Shown here: piece by piece, positions 21,725 to 34,500 of the stretch | How the letters are laid out: every line of letters begins with the position of its first letter | How positions within the stretch are numbered: the stretch's first letter is position 1 | Source of the DNA: Allodiplogaster sudhausi | Lineage: Eukaryota > Nematoda > Chromadorea > Rhabditida > Diplogasteridae | DNA: 64,000 nucleotides | NCBI GenBank assembly: GCA_945643635.1 | Contig: CALZFC010000040.1 | Span: 3,149,001-3,213,000 of the forward strand | Direction of reading: 5' to 3' | Notes under the pieces: model-generated | Seen by the model: only the letters and a program-made list of their open reading frames with translations | The model's database searches: none | Told to the model about the DNA's origin: nothing | Translations under genes and position numbers: made by a program

Positions 21725-23718
21725 ATGAGCATTCGTCTCGCGTCGGGTGGAATTCTGGAGACGACGGTGACGTGGGCAGAGACTGAGCAGGCGATTCAGA
21801 AGGCTCTGTGCACTCGGGCCTCCTTCGGGCCGGCCAAGTCGGCCACTCACATCGGAGATGGCAATGTCTGTCAGAGTTTCAGACAATTTTTAACCTTTTT
21901 TCCCTGGTATACATACTTTTTATAAATGTGGAATAATCTTTTTTTAGGGATTTCTGTCCAAGGTAGCCGTCATTAATCCGGATTGGCAAGGACAGGAGAA
22001 AGAAAGAGACAGCCTCCTGCCTTCACCGTTCGTGCTGAAAATGGCATCATGTCTCAAAGCAGCATCAATGGAAAAGAAACAGGCCGAAACGGGATCCGAG
22101 CATTTCGATCCGTTCGATGAACAGAAGTGGGCCGTATTTGAAGGTTTCATCAAGAAGGCAAGTCAACGACAGCAAAGACTTTTCATGCATAGATGAGTAT
22201 TTCCAAACAAATATGGACGATTTTTACTTGACAGTTGCACAACTACGAGGCAGCATTTTACGAGTTCTCTCGGCCGTGGGCCTCCGACATTCTTATTCCA
22301 CACAATTTCTACACGACAAGGTTCAGGTGAGCACTCATTCGAAATTCCATTCAAATAGGCGATAAGAGAATGAATTGTGCTGCTCAGCGAGACAAACCCA
22401 GCAGCGGGTGCAATCGCAATGGAACATCTGAAGGGAAGCATCAAGCATCTTCACCACACAATGAGCAACCAAAATGCAAAGCAGGCACTCGCTATTATTA
22501 TTTAAAAAGGCGCTTTCAGTTACAATTTTTTTATTATTTCTAATGCTATAAACAAAATGAAATGTTAAATATGAAAGTATCATCCCAACATACAGTTCTT
22601 GTAGATCGCTCGCCAACTGGGTAAGATTCAAGCATTGGCACTTCGACACAAAATCGTTGAGAAAGTGCCTGAAATTGCAAAGCGAGATGCACATGCTGAA
22701 TTCTGGTCTAACTTTAACCTGCCGGTTAGTTTCTTTCACGATTTCAATGGCCATCACTAATTCCATGAACTTGAGATGGCCGAAGGGATGCTGCAGCTTC
22801 TGAAGCAATTCAAAGAAGGAGATCAACGAATGCAGAAAGCCGTCGATGCTGCAGTCAACATTTTGCCAGAGTATTTCGGCGGAAATCTCGCTTCCACTCT
22901 TCATATTCAACTTGGTAACCTATGTGCATATTGGGAAAAAGAAAGAACGTGAGACGTTATTTATTTAGGAATCACACCGGTCATAGTGAACGGGGACTTG
23001 TGGTCTGGGAATGTGATTTTCGATGAAGAGACGGATGAGATCGTCTCTCTCATCGACTGGCAGGTGTGACATTACTGTTCATAGTTTTTTGTTGTTGTTT
23101 TATCTCATCTTTTTCTTCTCCCTTCTTCAGTTAGTTGTGAAACCACATCCATGGTATAATAATCGAGCATGCATATAAAACAAAAACAAAAACTAATAGC
23201 TCGTGCACGTCGGTTGTGGAGTGGAAGACTTGATTCGAATCACGCTGGCCGGGCTGAGTGCGGAAGATCGAAGGGCTTCCGTAGACGAACTTCTGGAAGA
23301 AATGCATCGGGGACTGGTCGAGAACTTGAATGGAGAGAAACTGCCTTTCACATTACAAGAGGTAAAAAATTATCCTATTCGATCATTAAATTATAGAACA
23401 AAACAAATAATTCGTTAACAATCATAACAGTGAATTACAGCTTAAAGATACGTACGAACTGTTGTTTCCGCACTGTGTGATGTTCTTTGTTCCAGTCATC
23501 GCTAACGTCAGCCAGGTTTGTTCATGTTATCTCCTCCCTTCTCACCAAATCTCTTTGATCAGGTGAATGCACCCGGGATTTCGGATGAAGAAAAAGCGAA
23601 GCGTATGGCAATCGTCAGTGACAAAGCCCTTGGACTCCTCGAGGACCTTCTCGTCTATCATGAGAGGAATCTTGAGAACGATAGGAAACTTTGCTGGAAG
23701 ACGGCTGGCGCAGCATGA
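21725..23718 (+). CDS. CHK kinase-like protein (nematode DUF1679/EcKinase type)
   Basis: Ten exons join in phase to 1,287 nt, 428 residues: 21725-21865, 21948-22157, 22235-22326, 22388-22484, 22605-22724, 22776-22914, 22969-23063, 23200-23361, 23441-23515 and 23563-23718 (TGA). Landmarks are THIGDGNGFLSKVAVINPDW, HNYEAAFYEFSRPWASDILI, a Brenner-type loop VIVNGDLWSGNVIF, the DFG-equivalent SLIDWQ, then VGCGVEDLIRI. The family has an aminoglycoside/choline-kinase fold. Arthropod members phosphorylate ecdysteroids, and nematode members are mostly uncharacterised. The length is normal for the family. The canonical His of HGDLW is Asn here, while the catalytic Asp and the following Asn are kept. 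Introns 2 and 4 have GC donors (AAG|GCAAGT and CAG|GCACTC), required to keep the frame. This is the cleanest complete gene in the window. Confidence 0.88.
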
Positions 23719-23907
23719 AATTTGACTGCTTCTTCCAACTTTTTTATGCAATGATGGATTGATTTTTATAATCGTCAAGGAGTAATGAGAAATAAGAAGT
23801 ATGTCAAATGCACAGATATGTCTCATATTTGAACGAAAGAGCAACTTTTATCTAAGGAGGCTCGCGGAAACGACTTGTCATTCGGGATTGTCTTCAATGG
23901 AAAAAGA
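23719..23907. other. Short convergent 3' spacer
   Basis: Only ~190 bp separate the stop codons of the CHK kinase-like gene (+) and the PEPCK-like gene (-). AT-rich, nothing else seen. Confidence 0.6.
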
Positions 23908-26900
23908 CTAAGAATGAGCGGCTCGCTGTGAAATGTCTGCGAGAATCGTGAGGATCTCGTGAGCGGACTCCGCCTCCTGCAAAATTAGGGTCTTTTCATG
24001 ATCAATGCTCATTGGCCGACCTTGTCTGCCTTGATGAATCCCTTGGCCGCAGCCAGCTCGCGACTCCATCCCCTTCTGTCAAAAGCGCAGAGCTTCTTTA
24101 CCGGCACTCCACTGTCAAGTCCCTGAACGAAATAGGGCTCGATAGCCTCAATAATTATTAGAACTGAAATGCCTGAAGATCAAGGGAATTCGGGATGATT
24201 CCAATGGGAGTCTCGATGTCATCTCCGGCCCCAGCAAAAGGTTGATTCGCCTGGATGCTGCGTACGCGAGAGTGAATCCACGAGAACAGGCGGATGTTCT
24301 CGCCCCAGCCGGGCCACGTGGTCTTCTGCGAAGAAGACTGTGTGACCAGCTCTAGTAACACCAGAAAGAAGGAACTGATTCCAGCGGGAGCTGCTGATCT
24401 GTCTTTGCGGGCTTCTTAAGGATTGCATCTTCGCTGTGGGAAATGGACCGGAAGAGGTTGGCGTGGAAGACTAGCGGCATCTACGAAGATCTGCTCATTA
24501 TGCTCTATTGTTTGTTTGTCATGAATCCCTGCACCTGCCGTCCCTTCTTGTCCAGTCCCAGCCAGTCATTGATGACGGCAACGGAGTTCTCTTTTGTTGG
24601 AAGAGACTGAGCACCGAAGGCATCGTAGTGGAGAGTTTCTAAAAGGAAGGAGGCATGCAACTTGTTGAAGAATGATGAAGCAGGTAGTGTATCGCTTTTC
24701 CTCTTTTAACCATTTCCCACCATTTGTGGAATTCTCAGACCGCGTTGCCGCCGCACCGACGATTCCATGCTTCCACGTAAAGGACTGGCGAATCAACGGA
24801 ACTCGCTTGGAGCGGCGACACAGGAAGACCAGTCTGAAGTATCGAAGATATTCAGCGAATCAAGATGGGAAACGAACGCGGAGATAGGAAAGCCGGCAGT
24901 GTTGGAATCGCGAGAGGGATGGAGGCAGTCGAGGGCAGCGGCAGGCACAATCGCACGCGCAGCTGGGTGGGCCAGGCCCCCTCCACTACAAGGCATTTGT
25001 AAGGCATCGCAGAGGATTATATGTAACTAACCGAGGTGCTTTCTTGCCAGAGATGTCAGACCAGTTGCATTCCTTAGAACGATTTACATAAATGAAAGAC
25101 AATAGTTAAAATGGCAAGTTCTATTCTAACCACTGCATCCTCCTTGATCTCTCCATCGGGAGTGGCGCCAACGTTCAGCAGCAATGCCTCTCTACGAACA
25201 GCCTCAAATATCCTTGTATCTTTCATTAGGGATTATTCTCAAATTAGCAGGATAATTGAAGGTGTGGAAAGGACCTTGTCCTCGAGTGACCCGCTGTTCA
25301 AGGCGGCAGTGTGGATGTAGAAGGCCCTCTCTGGGCTGCTCGCGAGCAGACGCCCCTCCTCAGACCACCGCAGCCAGATTGCATTCTGGCCAACCACACG
25401 CACCTACAACACTCTTGCCAACACTCCTCCATCAATGGATATTCTTCCCCAATCAAGCTGTCGACCTTCCAGCCGGGGAGCGTAGGCCGAATGAAAGACA
25501 AGCTGCGGCGGCCGACTCCAGGCGGGCCAAGCATGCAGAGGAAGATCTCGTCACCCTTCGGATCTACAAGTGTGCAATCATTACAAAAGGGTGTTAATAT
25601 CACTGTCACTCTTTTAAATGAAGCAAACATGTAACAAAAATAAGATGGGAGAGGTTGAGAATCGCGCCTGTGACCGAAATGACGGCTGCGGATTCTGCAC
25701 GAAATTCGTGGAGTGGCGACGGAGCTGAAGGGAAGGCAAGAGGGCTGCTCAGCGCAACCATCTGCAGAGGAAGAAGTATCCAATAACACCCTTCTTCATT
25801 CCTTTCCTCACATTGAGCAGAGGCAGATTGTCGAAGTGAGCGGAGCCATAGCTCAGAAAGAGACGAGAAGACGAGTCGAAGACATTGAAGCGACGCTTCG
25901 GATTGCATGGCCACTGTTCATTCAACAGGCTCATGTACAAGGAACTGGACGCATTCAACTATTTTATATTATTGATTACAAACTAACATAATGCGCACTG
26001 TAGCGAAGATCGGGGCGAGGAGAGCCAACGCTGTGGACGCATTTCAGGAAGCTGCAGCAAGAATCAGACAACCGCTGTCAATGGCAGTCCCAATAAGTTA
26101 CGAACCATTGGCCGTCTCCCATGGAATCCCAGACTGCGGAAGAGACGTGCATGAGAAGGCGGGCAGAAAGCACGGCGATGGGAGAGTCAGTCAGAAGGAC
26201 GCCAACCCGAGACAGGCTGAGAATCTCACTGAGGGGATCTGATTGAGAGGAAACTCCACACACGGGCCGCCAATGATGCCGAGAGAGAAGGGCACGGCGT
26301 AGAGAGTGCGGCCACGGGAAGCAGAACGGAAAGCAGCCAGCAGACTGAGAGAAGAGGAGATCATTCTGAGATGGCAAGGAAGAACTGGCACACCTTGGCT
26401 TCTCTTTGCCAGAACAGAGCAGAAGGGGGAGCTCTTCTTTGTCTGCGGGGTCTGAGATGAAGGAGAAGACTTTCGAACATCGAAAGGAGACCAGTCGACC
26501 TTAATCATTGCAATTTCTTTTCTTCCAAATTGCTAACATTTATGATTCGTTTACTCTACCAGTAAGTTAGTCGGTAAGTTAGATAGTTTTGGTCGTTAAG
26601 CAGGACTGGCGCTGACCCTGCCTGAGGAGCTGCGTCTTGATGAGGTCATCTTCGAATACACTTCCATCACAGATGACGACTCCAGCCGGGCGCAGCAGCT
26701 CGAGCTGCTCAGCGATGAAGGACTGAAGTTATTTGCGTTGCTAAACTTATTTCATTCCCTCAGATTCTCAAGTGAGATTTCATATCATGAATTCGGGACG
26801 CATTATTCCATAGATTTATAATAAAAACAAAATCCAGTTAATTTGAAAATATTCTCTGACTCTGGCCGGAATTGGAAGAATGGAAACATCGCCTCGAATA

Positions 26901-27236
26901 ACCGGAATGCGACCGGCGATTCTAGAGCTATAATCGAATGGTATTGATAGCCTGGTTCTTGCTCGTAGTGCTGAAGAAACCAAATAGAACCCACTTGAAA
27001 AAGACTACCACAGAATGCGAATCATTCGTGTCCGAACTTTGATTTTCTGAACAGTCTTCTTCGATCAGGGAGTCAATTAAATGGAATAAAATTGCCTTTA
27101 GCACGAATAATTCTGAATCGAAAGCAACTAACGGCATAGAGAACATTGGATTTCTTTGATTAGATCTGAATCCATTGAGAGCAGGAAGTGAGCCGACCGC
27201 CTGCGATTGAAAGTGTAGATTGGAAGTGACAGGCAA
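23908..27236 (-). CDS. PEPCK (GTP)-like protein, predicted catalytically dead
   Basis: At least fourteen exon pieces align in order with GTP-dependent phosphoenolpyruvate carboxykinase. They are IPVIRGDVSILPIPARVREY (about 26920-26840), VVICDGSVFEDD (about 26700-26620), RTLYAVPFSLGIIGGP and LTDSPIAVLSARLLM (about 26310-26110), NEQWPCNPKRRF, LSYGSAHFDNLPLL, then the P-loop exon IFLCMLGPPGVGRRSLSF...LPGWK (about 25563-25440), IFEAVRREALLLNVGATPDG (to 25131), 25072-25032, FPISAF (24985-24874), RVPLIRQSFTWKHGIVGAAA (24805-24721), 24638-24535, MPLVFHANLFR (24480-24376), TTWPGWGENIRLFSWI...TPIGIIPNSLDLQ (24325-24173), 24122-24021 and 23976-23908 (TAG). Catalysis converts oxaloacetate to PEP, but here the P-loop ACGKTN, the metal-binding Asp pair and the GYNFG loop are all replaced. 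The intron after 24173 has a GC donor. The first exon is uncertain. Confidence 0.75.
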
Positions 27237-27502
27237 CAGTAGAAAAAGAGAGATTGTTCACTTTATTATTTAAACAATATGAAGTGAAAATTAAACTCTA
27301 TATTGCTTTTCGGACTTTGAACATCATAAGAACATGTAAATTAAAAGTGAAATATGATTGAACGATAAGATTTTAATTACATGGAAGAAAATTTTCAATT
27401 GATTTCGAATAACATGGAATCGGCGAATCCACAATTTTAACATCACATCCTTTCCGAATATTGAGGTTACATTGAACACTATGAGCTCTTATTTTATAGT
27501 AT
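27237..27502. other. AT-rich spacer
   Basis: Between the upstream end of the PEPCK-like gene and the stop codon of the SLC52-like gene. No coding signal recognised. Confidence 0.45.
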
Positions 27503-28111
27503 TTAGCGTTGCGGAAGCAGGTTGAAGACGTTCGCAACCAAGAACACGGAAATCGCTCCAGCAAAGCTGCCAGCCTGAAATCTTCCTCATTCAGTGCATT
27601 CTCTTGCATGTTGACAGTACCTGCGTGGCCGCGCCACACCAGAAGAGAGAGCGGCTGGCTCCGTCCTGGACTGCCTCTTCTTGGATGCGTGCGGCAGCTG
27701 CCGTTCGTAGCAAGGAGAGAATCCCGGCCGAGAGGGCGCAGCATATCTGCCAATAACACTATTTTCATTTGCGAATATTTCCAATGTTCATTTCCAAAAA
27801 CGACAGCTACTTTTGTGCCCTTGCAGGTTTATAATGGCATTCATTGGCAAAAGGATAAAGTGAACGGAGAAACCTCGAGTAGCACTGCCGCTGCGCCCGT
27901 CCAAGTGACTGCAGAAGGGAGACACGCGAAGACGATGACGAAGAGAGAAGGAGCCGCGGCACACGCGGAAAGCACCGCGAGTGAAGCGGAAAAGGAAAAG
28001 GAACGAAGAAGCTATACGAGGCAGAACAACGGATTCGTCAGCACGAAGAGAACCGAGCATAGGTGGTATGCCTGACCAGTGAGACAGAGGGAGAGATATT
28101 TATTTTTATTT

Positions 28112-28146
<35 letters not shown>

Positions 28147-28798
28147 AAGAGTGAGAGAGAGAGAGAGAAAGAGAGAGAGACAGACAGATAAATGTAAAGA
28201 GGGAGGGAGTGGGCGAAAAAATGAAAAGTAAGACCTCTTGGCCTTAAGGCATAGCAGTGTACGAGATGAGACCTGGCAGAATTGCATTCTGGAGACCTCC
28301 GGCGACGAAATAAAGAGCGAGCAGCCAGGGAAGAACAGGCGAAGAAGCTGGCGACGGGGAGTGCTCCAACCCATTACTGTCCTGCAATATAGGCAGTGTT
28401 CTTTGAAGACTACATTCACATAAATTATATATCTTGAAAAAGACGAGCCTGAATAAATGCTTGTTTCCTCACATCGCTGTTGCCCTGACTTCTGAGATGG
28501 GCAAAGAGCACCAAATATGCTGAAAACGTAGATCTGAGTGTGAAAGTGAAATTTAAACGACAACGCTATAGATTGAATTTAATGTGTCTTCAGAACCTGA
28601 CCAGCTAAAGAAACTAGCATAATGCCACAGATAATGTAGCAGAAGGCCTGGAAGGAGAAGTTCGCTTCAATCTCAAAGGCCACTTCTCCAGTTGAATTGT
28701 TATTTACACTGTTTATTTTCGGTGTTCCTGAAAAAATAAGATTTATTCTGTCATCGGAGGCCATTGCCGTCTTTCCCTTACTTTCTCTGATTCGATCT

Positions 28799-28856
<58 letters not shown>

Positions 28857-29731
28857 CTCGCTCTCTCTCTCTCCGCTCTCAGACTCTCTCTCTCTCCCCT
28901 TGTGCCAATGCGAGAAGTGAAGGGATGAGTGCGCCGACTCCCATTCCGATGTAGAAAGAAGTGACGAATCGGCCATCCCTGCCGAGTCTGCCGGCCAAGG
29001 GAAGGAAGAGGACGTCAGCCATTGTGCAAGGAATGCAGAGAATGAGCAGAGCCGCCATGAGCCATGCAGAGTGCTCAAGGGACACTCACTTTCAGGAGAG
29101 TTAGCTTAGTGCTCAACTTTCATTTTTTTCTGTTGCTCCAATAACTACTATGTAGATTTTCTTACTGAGCGATGTAACCAACTTGAACTCCTCCAATATC
29201 GCTTCTTAAGAGGAAGAGATTGGCAGCCAATACCAAGCCAAGCAGCGAAAGCGTAAACATAAACAGAATAAGAGGCAACTCGGCACGCAACAACTGCAAC
29301 TATTTATATCTGATAAAGCCGATCTTTCAGCCTCTTCATCATTATCTTACCATCCCTGGAAATTTGTGTCGGAGCAGAGAATAGCAGAGAGGCACTGCGA
29401 AAGATATCTAGAATGAAGAAACTACTTTGCGATTATGAATTACGTACAAACGTCATATTATTGCTTAGTGGATAGTGCGAAATGCCAGGCCATGCATTGA
29501 TTCTACCTGGATTATGACGACGATATAAATTCCAGCTTTCCGGCACATGAAAAAATACAAAATTAAAGGCAGTTATTTTTTACCACTTTTCTACATCAGC
29601 ATAACGTTCATCACGAATTATTAGCGAACCACGCCGGAAAGGATGGGCAGCTCGACGTACATCGTGTTGATGCTCAGCCAGGCAGCCATCCCGAACACAA
29701 GAGCTGCGGCGTGTTGCAGCCACAGTCTCAT
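27503..29731 (-). CDS. SLC52-like riboflavin transporter, possibly a pseudogene
   Basis: Exon pieces match the SLC52/RFVT multi-pass transporter in order. They are MRLWLQHAAALVFGMAAWLS...MYVELPIL (29731-29630), IYIVVIIQ (about 29535), ISFAVPLCYSLLRHKFPGM (about 29408-29352), LLRAELPLILFMF...ANLFLLR (about 29290), SAWLMAALLILCIPC...DVLFLPL...YIGMGVGALIPSLLALAQG (about 29070-28905), FCYIICGIMLVSLAGQ, FSAYLVLFAHLRSQGNSD, PWLLALYFVAGGLQNAILPG, AYHLCSVLFVLTNPLFCL, and the C-terminus LFWCGAATQAGSFAGAISV...NVFNLLPQR (TAA at 27503-27505). The family imports riboflavin across the plasma membrane. An in-frame TAG at 28012-28014 splits a conserved helix pair. The junctions at exons 1/2 and 4/5 do not join cleanly with GT-AG sites. 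Decayed gene, assembly error, and unusual GC-AG splicing are all possible. Confidence 0.65.
28083..28190 (+). repeat. GA-rich microsatellite
   Basis: Interrupted GA tract in an SLC52-like intron. Confidence 0.8.
28801..28895 (+). repeat. (CT)n microsatellite next to an SLC52-like exon end
   Basis: Near-pure CT run starting a few bases from the 3' end (minus strand) of the exon that ends LLALAQG. It obscures the splice donor. Confidence 0.9.
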
Positions 29732-31517
29732 TCCTCTATAGCTAATTGTTAAACATTCGGCAACTTTAAAATTGGTTTATTGCGGGTTTTCAGTGAACAC
29801 GCGATGACTTGATAGGAAACACGGACACAGCAGTGAAAGAAGTGTTCTCTTGCTTCCTTAGAGATTTTCCAGAAACATATCGAAGGATGCGTCCGTTCAA
29901 TGAGAGTCAATAGTAATGCTCTCTCTTTAAGAATGCGTTTTGAAGTGAATAGAAACCTCTCTGAAAACAACATCAGTGGAAGGGAATAAAGCTAATGAAT
30001 TATTTTGATACATCTTGGGCAAATTTTTGCAAACGTTTTGAATTGCCAGCGATTGTGCTAGTGGTGAGGAGATGTTTCTATTGGGAATTTGGTTCTTTTT
30101 TCCAACAATAGCTGCTAAACATGTGCTGCATAATGTACATATGCCGATAAGAACGTCCGACAGTTGAATAGCTGTCTAGTTTAACATCTAACTGATTCAT
30201 TCATTTCCTTAATAAACGATGAAATTTTAGTAATTTGAAGAGCCACTTCAACTACGGATACTTGCTTATTAAGTTTGCTTGCAGTTATTTACACGTGTAT
30301 TTAGAAGTGCCTGACATAGATTCGACCCGCATAATGATCACGCGCGGAAATCAGACATTCCATAACAAATCTCTCTAGAACAAAAGCAGATGAGAAACGA
30401 AAAAGAAGTAAAACAGAACATATTTTAGCTTGGCCTGTTCTATATATTTGCTTCTCTTTGAACCAATGTTAACGACAGTTTTACGTCTCTCTTCCGTTCC
30501 CTCTTTCTCTGTACTGCTTGGATTCTATTGTATTTTCACATTCTCTCATCATCAATGTTCCATCAAGGCAGTGCTCACTGCTCGAAATGTAATAATCAAT
30601 AATGCAAGGCGCAAGTGCATTATTGAGTTTGTTCTTTAACAGCGATTCTATTTGTCTCGTCTCTGCCTGGTTGAGCCCCCTCTTTCCAATCCCCAGTGTG
30701 CCCAGTTCACACCTTCCTTCTTGTTTATGCAACAACTAACCATCGCTGTTCTTCTGTTCAGGTCTTTCCAACCTACAAAAAGAATGGACTTCATTGCTGA
30801 TGATATTCTCTATGATATTTTATGTGCTTGGGTGTCTTTCACATCACATGTTGAACACAGTGAGTCAAGAAGGATGAAGTTGCATTTCTTTTAATATGTA
30901 TCTTCAAATGCAAATATTAAAGACATCTTCCAATTTTCTCTTAAAATACAAAACACTGCAATGTTTAACCGGGAGAAGAAGAGAAAGAAAACAGAGGGAG
31001 AACAAGGAATCACTTATAACAATTTAACGATTCAGATATCTACAAAAAGTTCTGATCTAACAGATGCAATCAGATAATCCTTTCATGAACCCTACCTCTA
31101 TTTACACGTAAGCACGGACGAATCGCATGAACATGCATCGAAGAAAAATTTACCTATTCTACAATCAGAATTAATGCCAGCGGTCATATAAACAATGCTT
31201 CAAAAGCGAATTGGAATGTAATTTCTAATAAATGACTGTCCTATCCAGTGATTGTAATGTATATACTATGTACAATTTGAATATGTATACATGGGCATGT
31301 TCTACAGAAATCAATAAAAAACCATGAAGTGTACACAGTACAGAAAGGCCGTTGTGGATTTACATTTAATGGGAGGACGACAACGGGTTTTGGCGCACAG
31401 TACCCGAAATACAATCGACAAAAGAAAAGTGTGTTAGAAGACTGTGAAATACAGGATGTTATAAATGTGTGAATTATGTAGAGCAAGAAAGCTCTGCTGG
31501 CCGCAATCGTTGATTCT
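29732..31517. other. Intergenic spacer between two minus-strand genes
   Basis: AT-rich, with no conserved reading frame. It should contain the promoter of the SLC52-like gene near 29740 and the 3' region of the kinase gene near 31250-31517. No motif is distinct enough to annotate. Confidence 0.5.
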
Positions 31518-34500
31518 CTAGAAAAGTTCATCCCAGCCACTCTCATCAATGCCATCAGGGAAGCTTCGTTCTGGTTGCGTCCGATCAAAGTTGCACGTGT
31601 CAAGAGCAGACTGCACCTGTAATTCAAAACCCTTTCACGTTTGTATATAACTGGGCTAAAATAGAGCTCCAGCCCAATCGATTTCCTCCCTCGTTGGATT
31701 CTCCTTCTCCCTGTACTCCGAACACACGGTCGTGCAAGGCACATGCTGATAACGATATCGATCGGTTTATCACCAACCCTATCACTTATCTCTCCTACCC
31801 TTTCCTGCACTTTTCCATTCCTTGTTCATTATCTTCAAGATTTCTCAAAATAAATGCCTTCTCAGAATGGACTAAGGTCGAGCGGACTCTGAGTTCTCAT
31901 TAGAAAGTACTACATAGCAAATGTTTATAGCAGAGGTTAAGGTGCAAAATGCACCCACCTTTCACTTCAATCGCTTTTTCGTCGCTCTCTTCTTATTCTT
32001 CTCTATTGCTCTTGTCCTTGCTCCTTCCCACTCTCGCTTTCTCGCTCTCTCTCTCCCCCCCCCCCCCCCCCCCACCAAAATCTTCTTCCCTCTCTTCCTA
32101 GCCCTTCCCCCCTCTCTCCCTGTCTCTGTCTTTCTTCCTTTCTCTCTCCCTGTCTCTGTCTCTTTCTCTGTTTCCCTCACCGGTCTGACGAAAGGGGGCG
32201 GCATGACGTGTTCCCTGAAATCGACCCAGTCGAAGTCTTCGAACCAAGGATGAGCCCTGGCGGCGTCGATGTCGCCATAGCCAAGCCGCTGAGCCGGCTC
32301 CTGAAGCAAGCATTCAGAAAGGGGATCAAGACTAATTGAAAAACAGCCACTCAAAGAGGGGAATAGAAAGTAGACCTGTTTGCAGAAAGAGAGAACGGCG
32401 TTGACAGCCTCCTTCGTGATGAAACGCGGCCAGGCCAGCTTCTCCACTCCCCGCAGAATCGCGTTGTACACGATCATTGGATCCGCTGCAGCGAACGGAG
32501 GACTGAAAAACAATAATGTTCTTCTTCATGGAAAACCATCAATACGCTATTCGTTACTATAGTGAAATAGAACTAGCTCGACGCACTTTCCAGTGAGCAA
32601 CTCGAAAGCGAAGATCCCCAGTGACCAGATATCTGCAGCCATGTCGTGGCCCTTGTTCAACACGATCTCCGGAGCGACTGAACGAACACTTTTGGTGTTA
32701 AGCACAGGAATGTGCTCTCTTGTACCCAGGGAATCTGAACTGACTGTATTCGGCGGTGCCACAGAATGTCCACGTCTTCCCCGTGCTTCGTATGCTCTTC
32801 GCGAAGCCAAAATCACACTGAAATGGAAGAGTTATTCCTGTTGTTTCCTCATGCACTATAGGACTGCACTAAAATGAATTGAATGCTAACAAGTTTGGGG
32901 AATCCATTTCGATCGATGAGCATGTTCTCTGGCTTGAGATCTCGATAGACGATGGAGTGGGAGTGGAGGTAGGCGAAGGCCTCGAGGGCGGCCGCGCAGT
33001 AGTAGCGGGCGGCCTCGTTCTCGAATCGGCCTCTCAACAAGGAACCAACCCTCCTCATAACCATCTATTATATCAAAGACTCACTGTTGTTTCAAGAGCG
33101 ACCAAAGCTCTCCGCCGAGACACGGCTCCATCATCAGGTATATTCTCTCGGCGTCCTTGAAGGTCCGGTATAACCTTAAAATATACCACTTATTTGTAAT
33201 TTATTTTTAACAGAGATTTAATACATGAATGGGGATCATGGCTGGAAGTGTGTTCTGGTTCATCTATGAATAAGAGGCTCTCTTGCTGACCGTACGATGA
33301 ACGAGCTGTCGCATGCCATGAGAATCTCTCGTTCCGAGTTGATGTGCTTCTCTTGATGAGTCGCTGTGATGTGAGCCTTGTTCATGATCTACAACTAATT
33401 TCCTGTAATCAAAATAGCAATATGTAGACCGATGCTTTGTCATGTCTGCATGCCTCCTACAGTAGGCCATAAAGTGTCGGTTTGGAATAAACTCTGACCT
33501 TGAGGGCGTAGACCCTGTCAATGTGTCGGACGAGTTCGACAGTGCCGAATCCGCCAGCTCCGATGGTGGCGACCCGCTCGAGCTGCGAGAGGGAGCGGCA
33601 TTGCTCCGCCGCCAGGGAAGCGTCATCTCTGCAGAAAGGAAACTATTCTCTTCTTGCACTTTGCCAATTATCTCTGACACGCCGATCAATACTCATTATC
33701 ATCCCAATATTGTACGGAGCATAATGCTACCATTGCCATCTTTTTTTTTCGTGACGTTTTGTTTAATCTTAAAATGTGCTCCTTTTTTAAATTCGATGTA
33801 ATGTTTTAGGAGATTAGTAGCACAGTATTGGGGGTATTTGAGTGGGTGACTAGGCTGATGGAGCATACAGTGGAGAGGGCCGGTTTCTATTCAACGAAAG
33901 AAACAGAAAGTGCACGTGACCTGCCCGCCATTTCAATGAAACCTTCTCTCCAAAAGAGTTAGGCTCTCCGAATTGAACGGATTAAGTGTGGGAAAGTTGA
34001 GAGAGAGCGAGAAATTAAGAGATCAGAGACGGAAGAATTGAGGAAAAAAGAAGGCAAGAAATCACGCGGATTTCGATCAGACCATTTCATCCATTGAATA
34101 CTTGGCAAGAGAGGGCGCATGACTACTTTGCAGCTCAGAGAAGGAATTGAGGCATAGATGGAAGGAATAGTAAAGAGGAAGCAGTCAACTACTCGAGTGT
34201 ACTAGAAGGGGCACGTGAGAGCAGAGGCTTGCGACTGTCACGGAACAGACTCATGTGAAGAGCACGCAGTCACAAGCGGCTTTGTTTGCGCTTCTGGCGA
34301 CAATGTAAAATGAAAAGAGAGGAGGAGAGACAGACGGCCAGGAGCAGTTCAATAGCAAGAGAGAACCGGAATGACAAAGACGCAGTAAGCTGATCAGTGG
34401 CATTGCTATGGAAGGAGTCGGTAGAGAGCGCAATAAGGGAACGGCTGGCAAAACGGGCCATATTCGGGAAAAGCTGTGTCAAATGGCCTTCTCCTTTTTT

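Noticed and set aside
24123..24172. An apparent 18-26 nt micro-intron in the PEPCK-like gene
   Set aside because: A 50 nt GC-AG intron from 24172 down to 24123 with a TTTCGTTCAG acceptor restores the frame and the conserved LDLQ-GLD junction.
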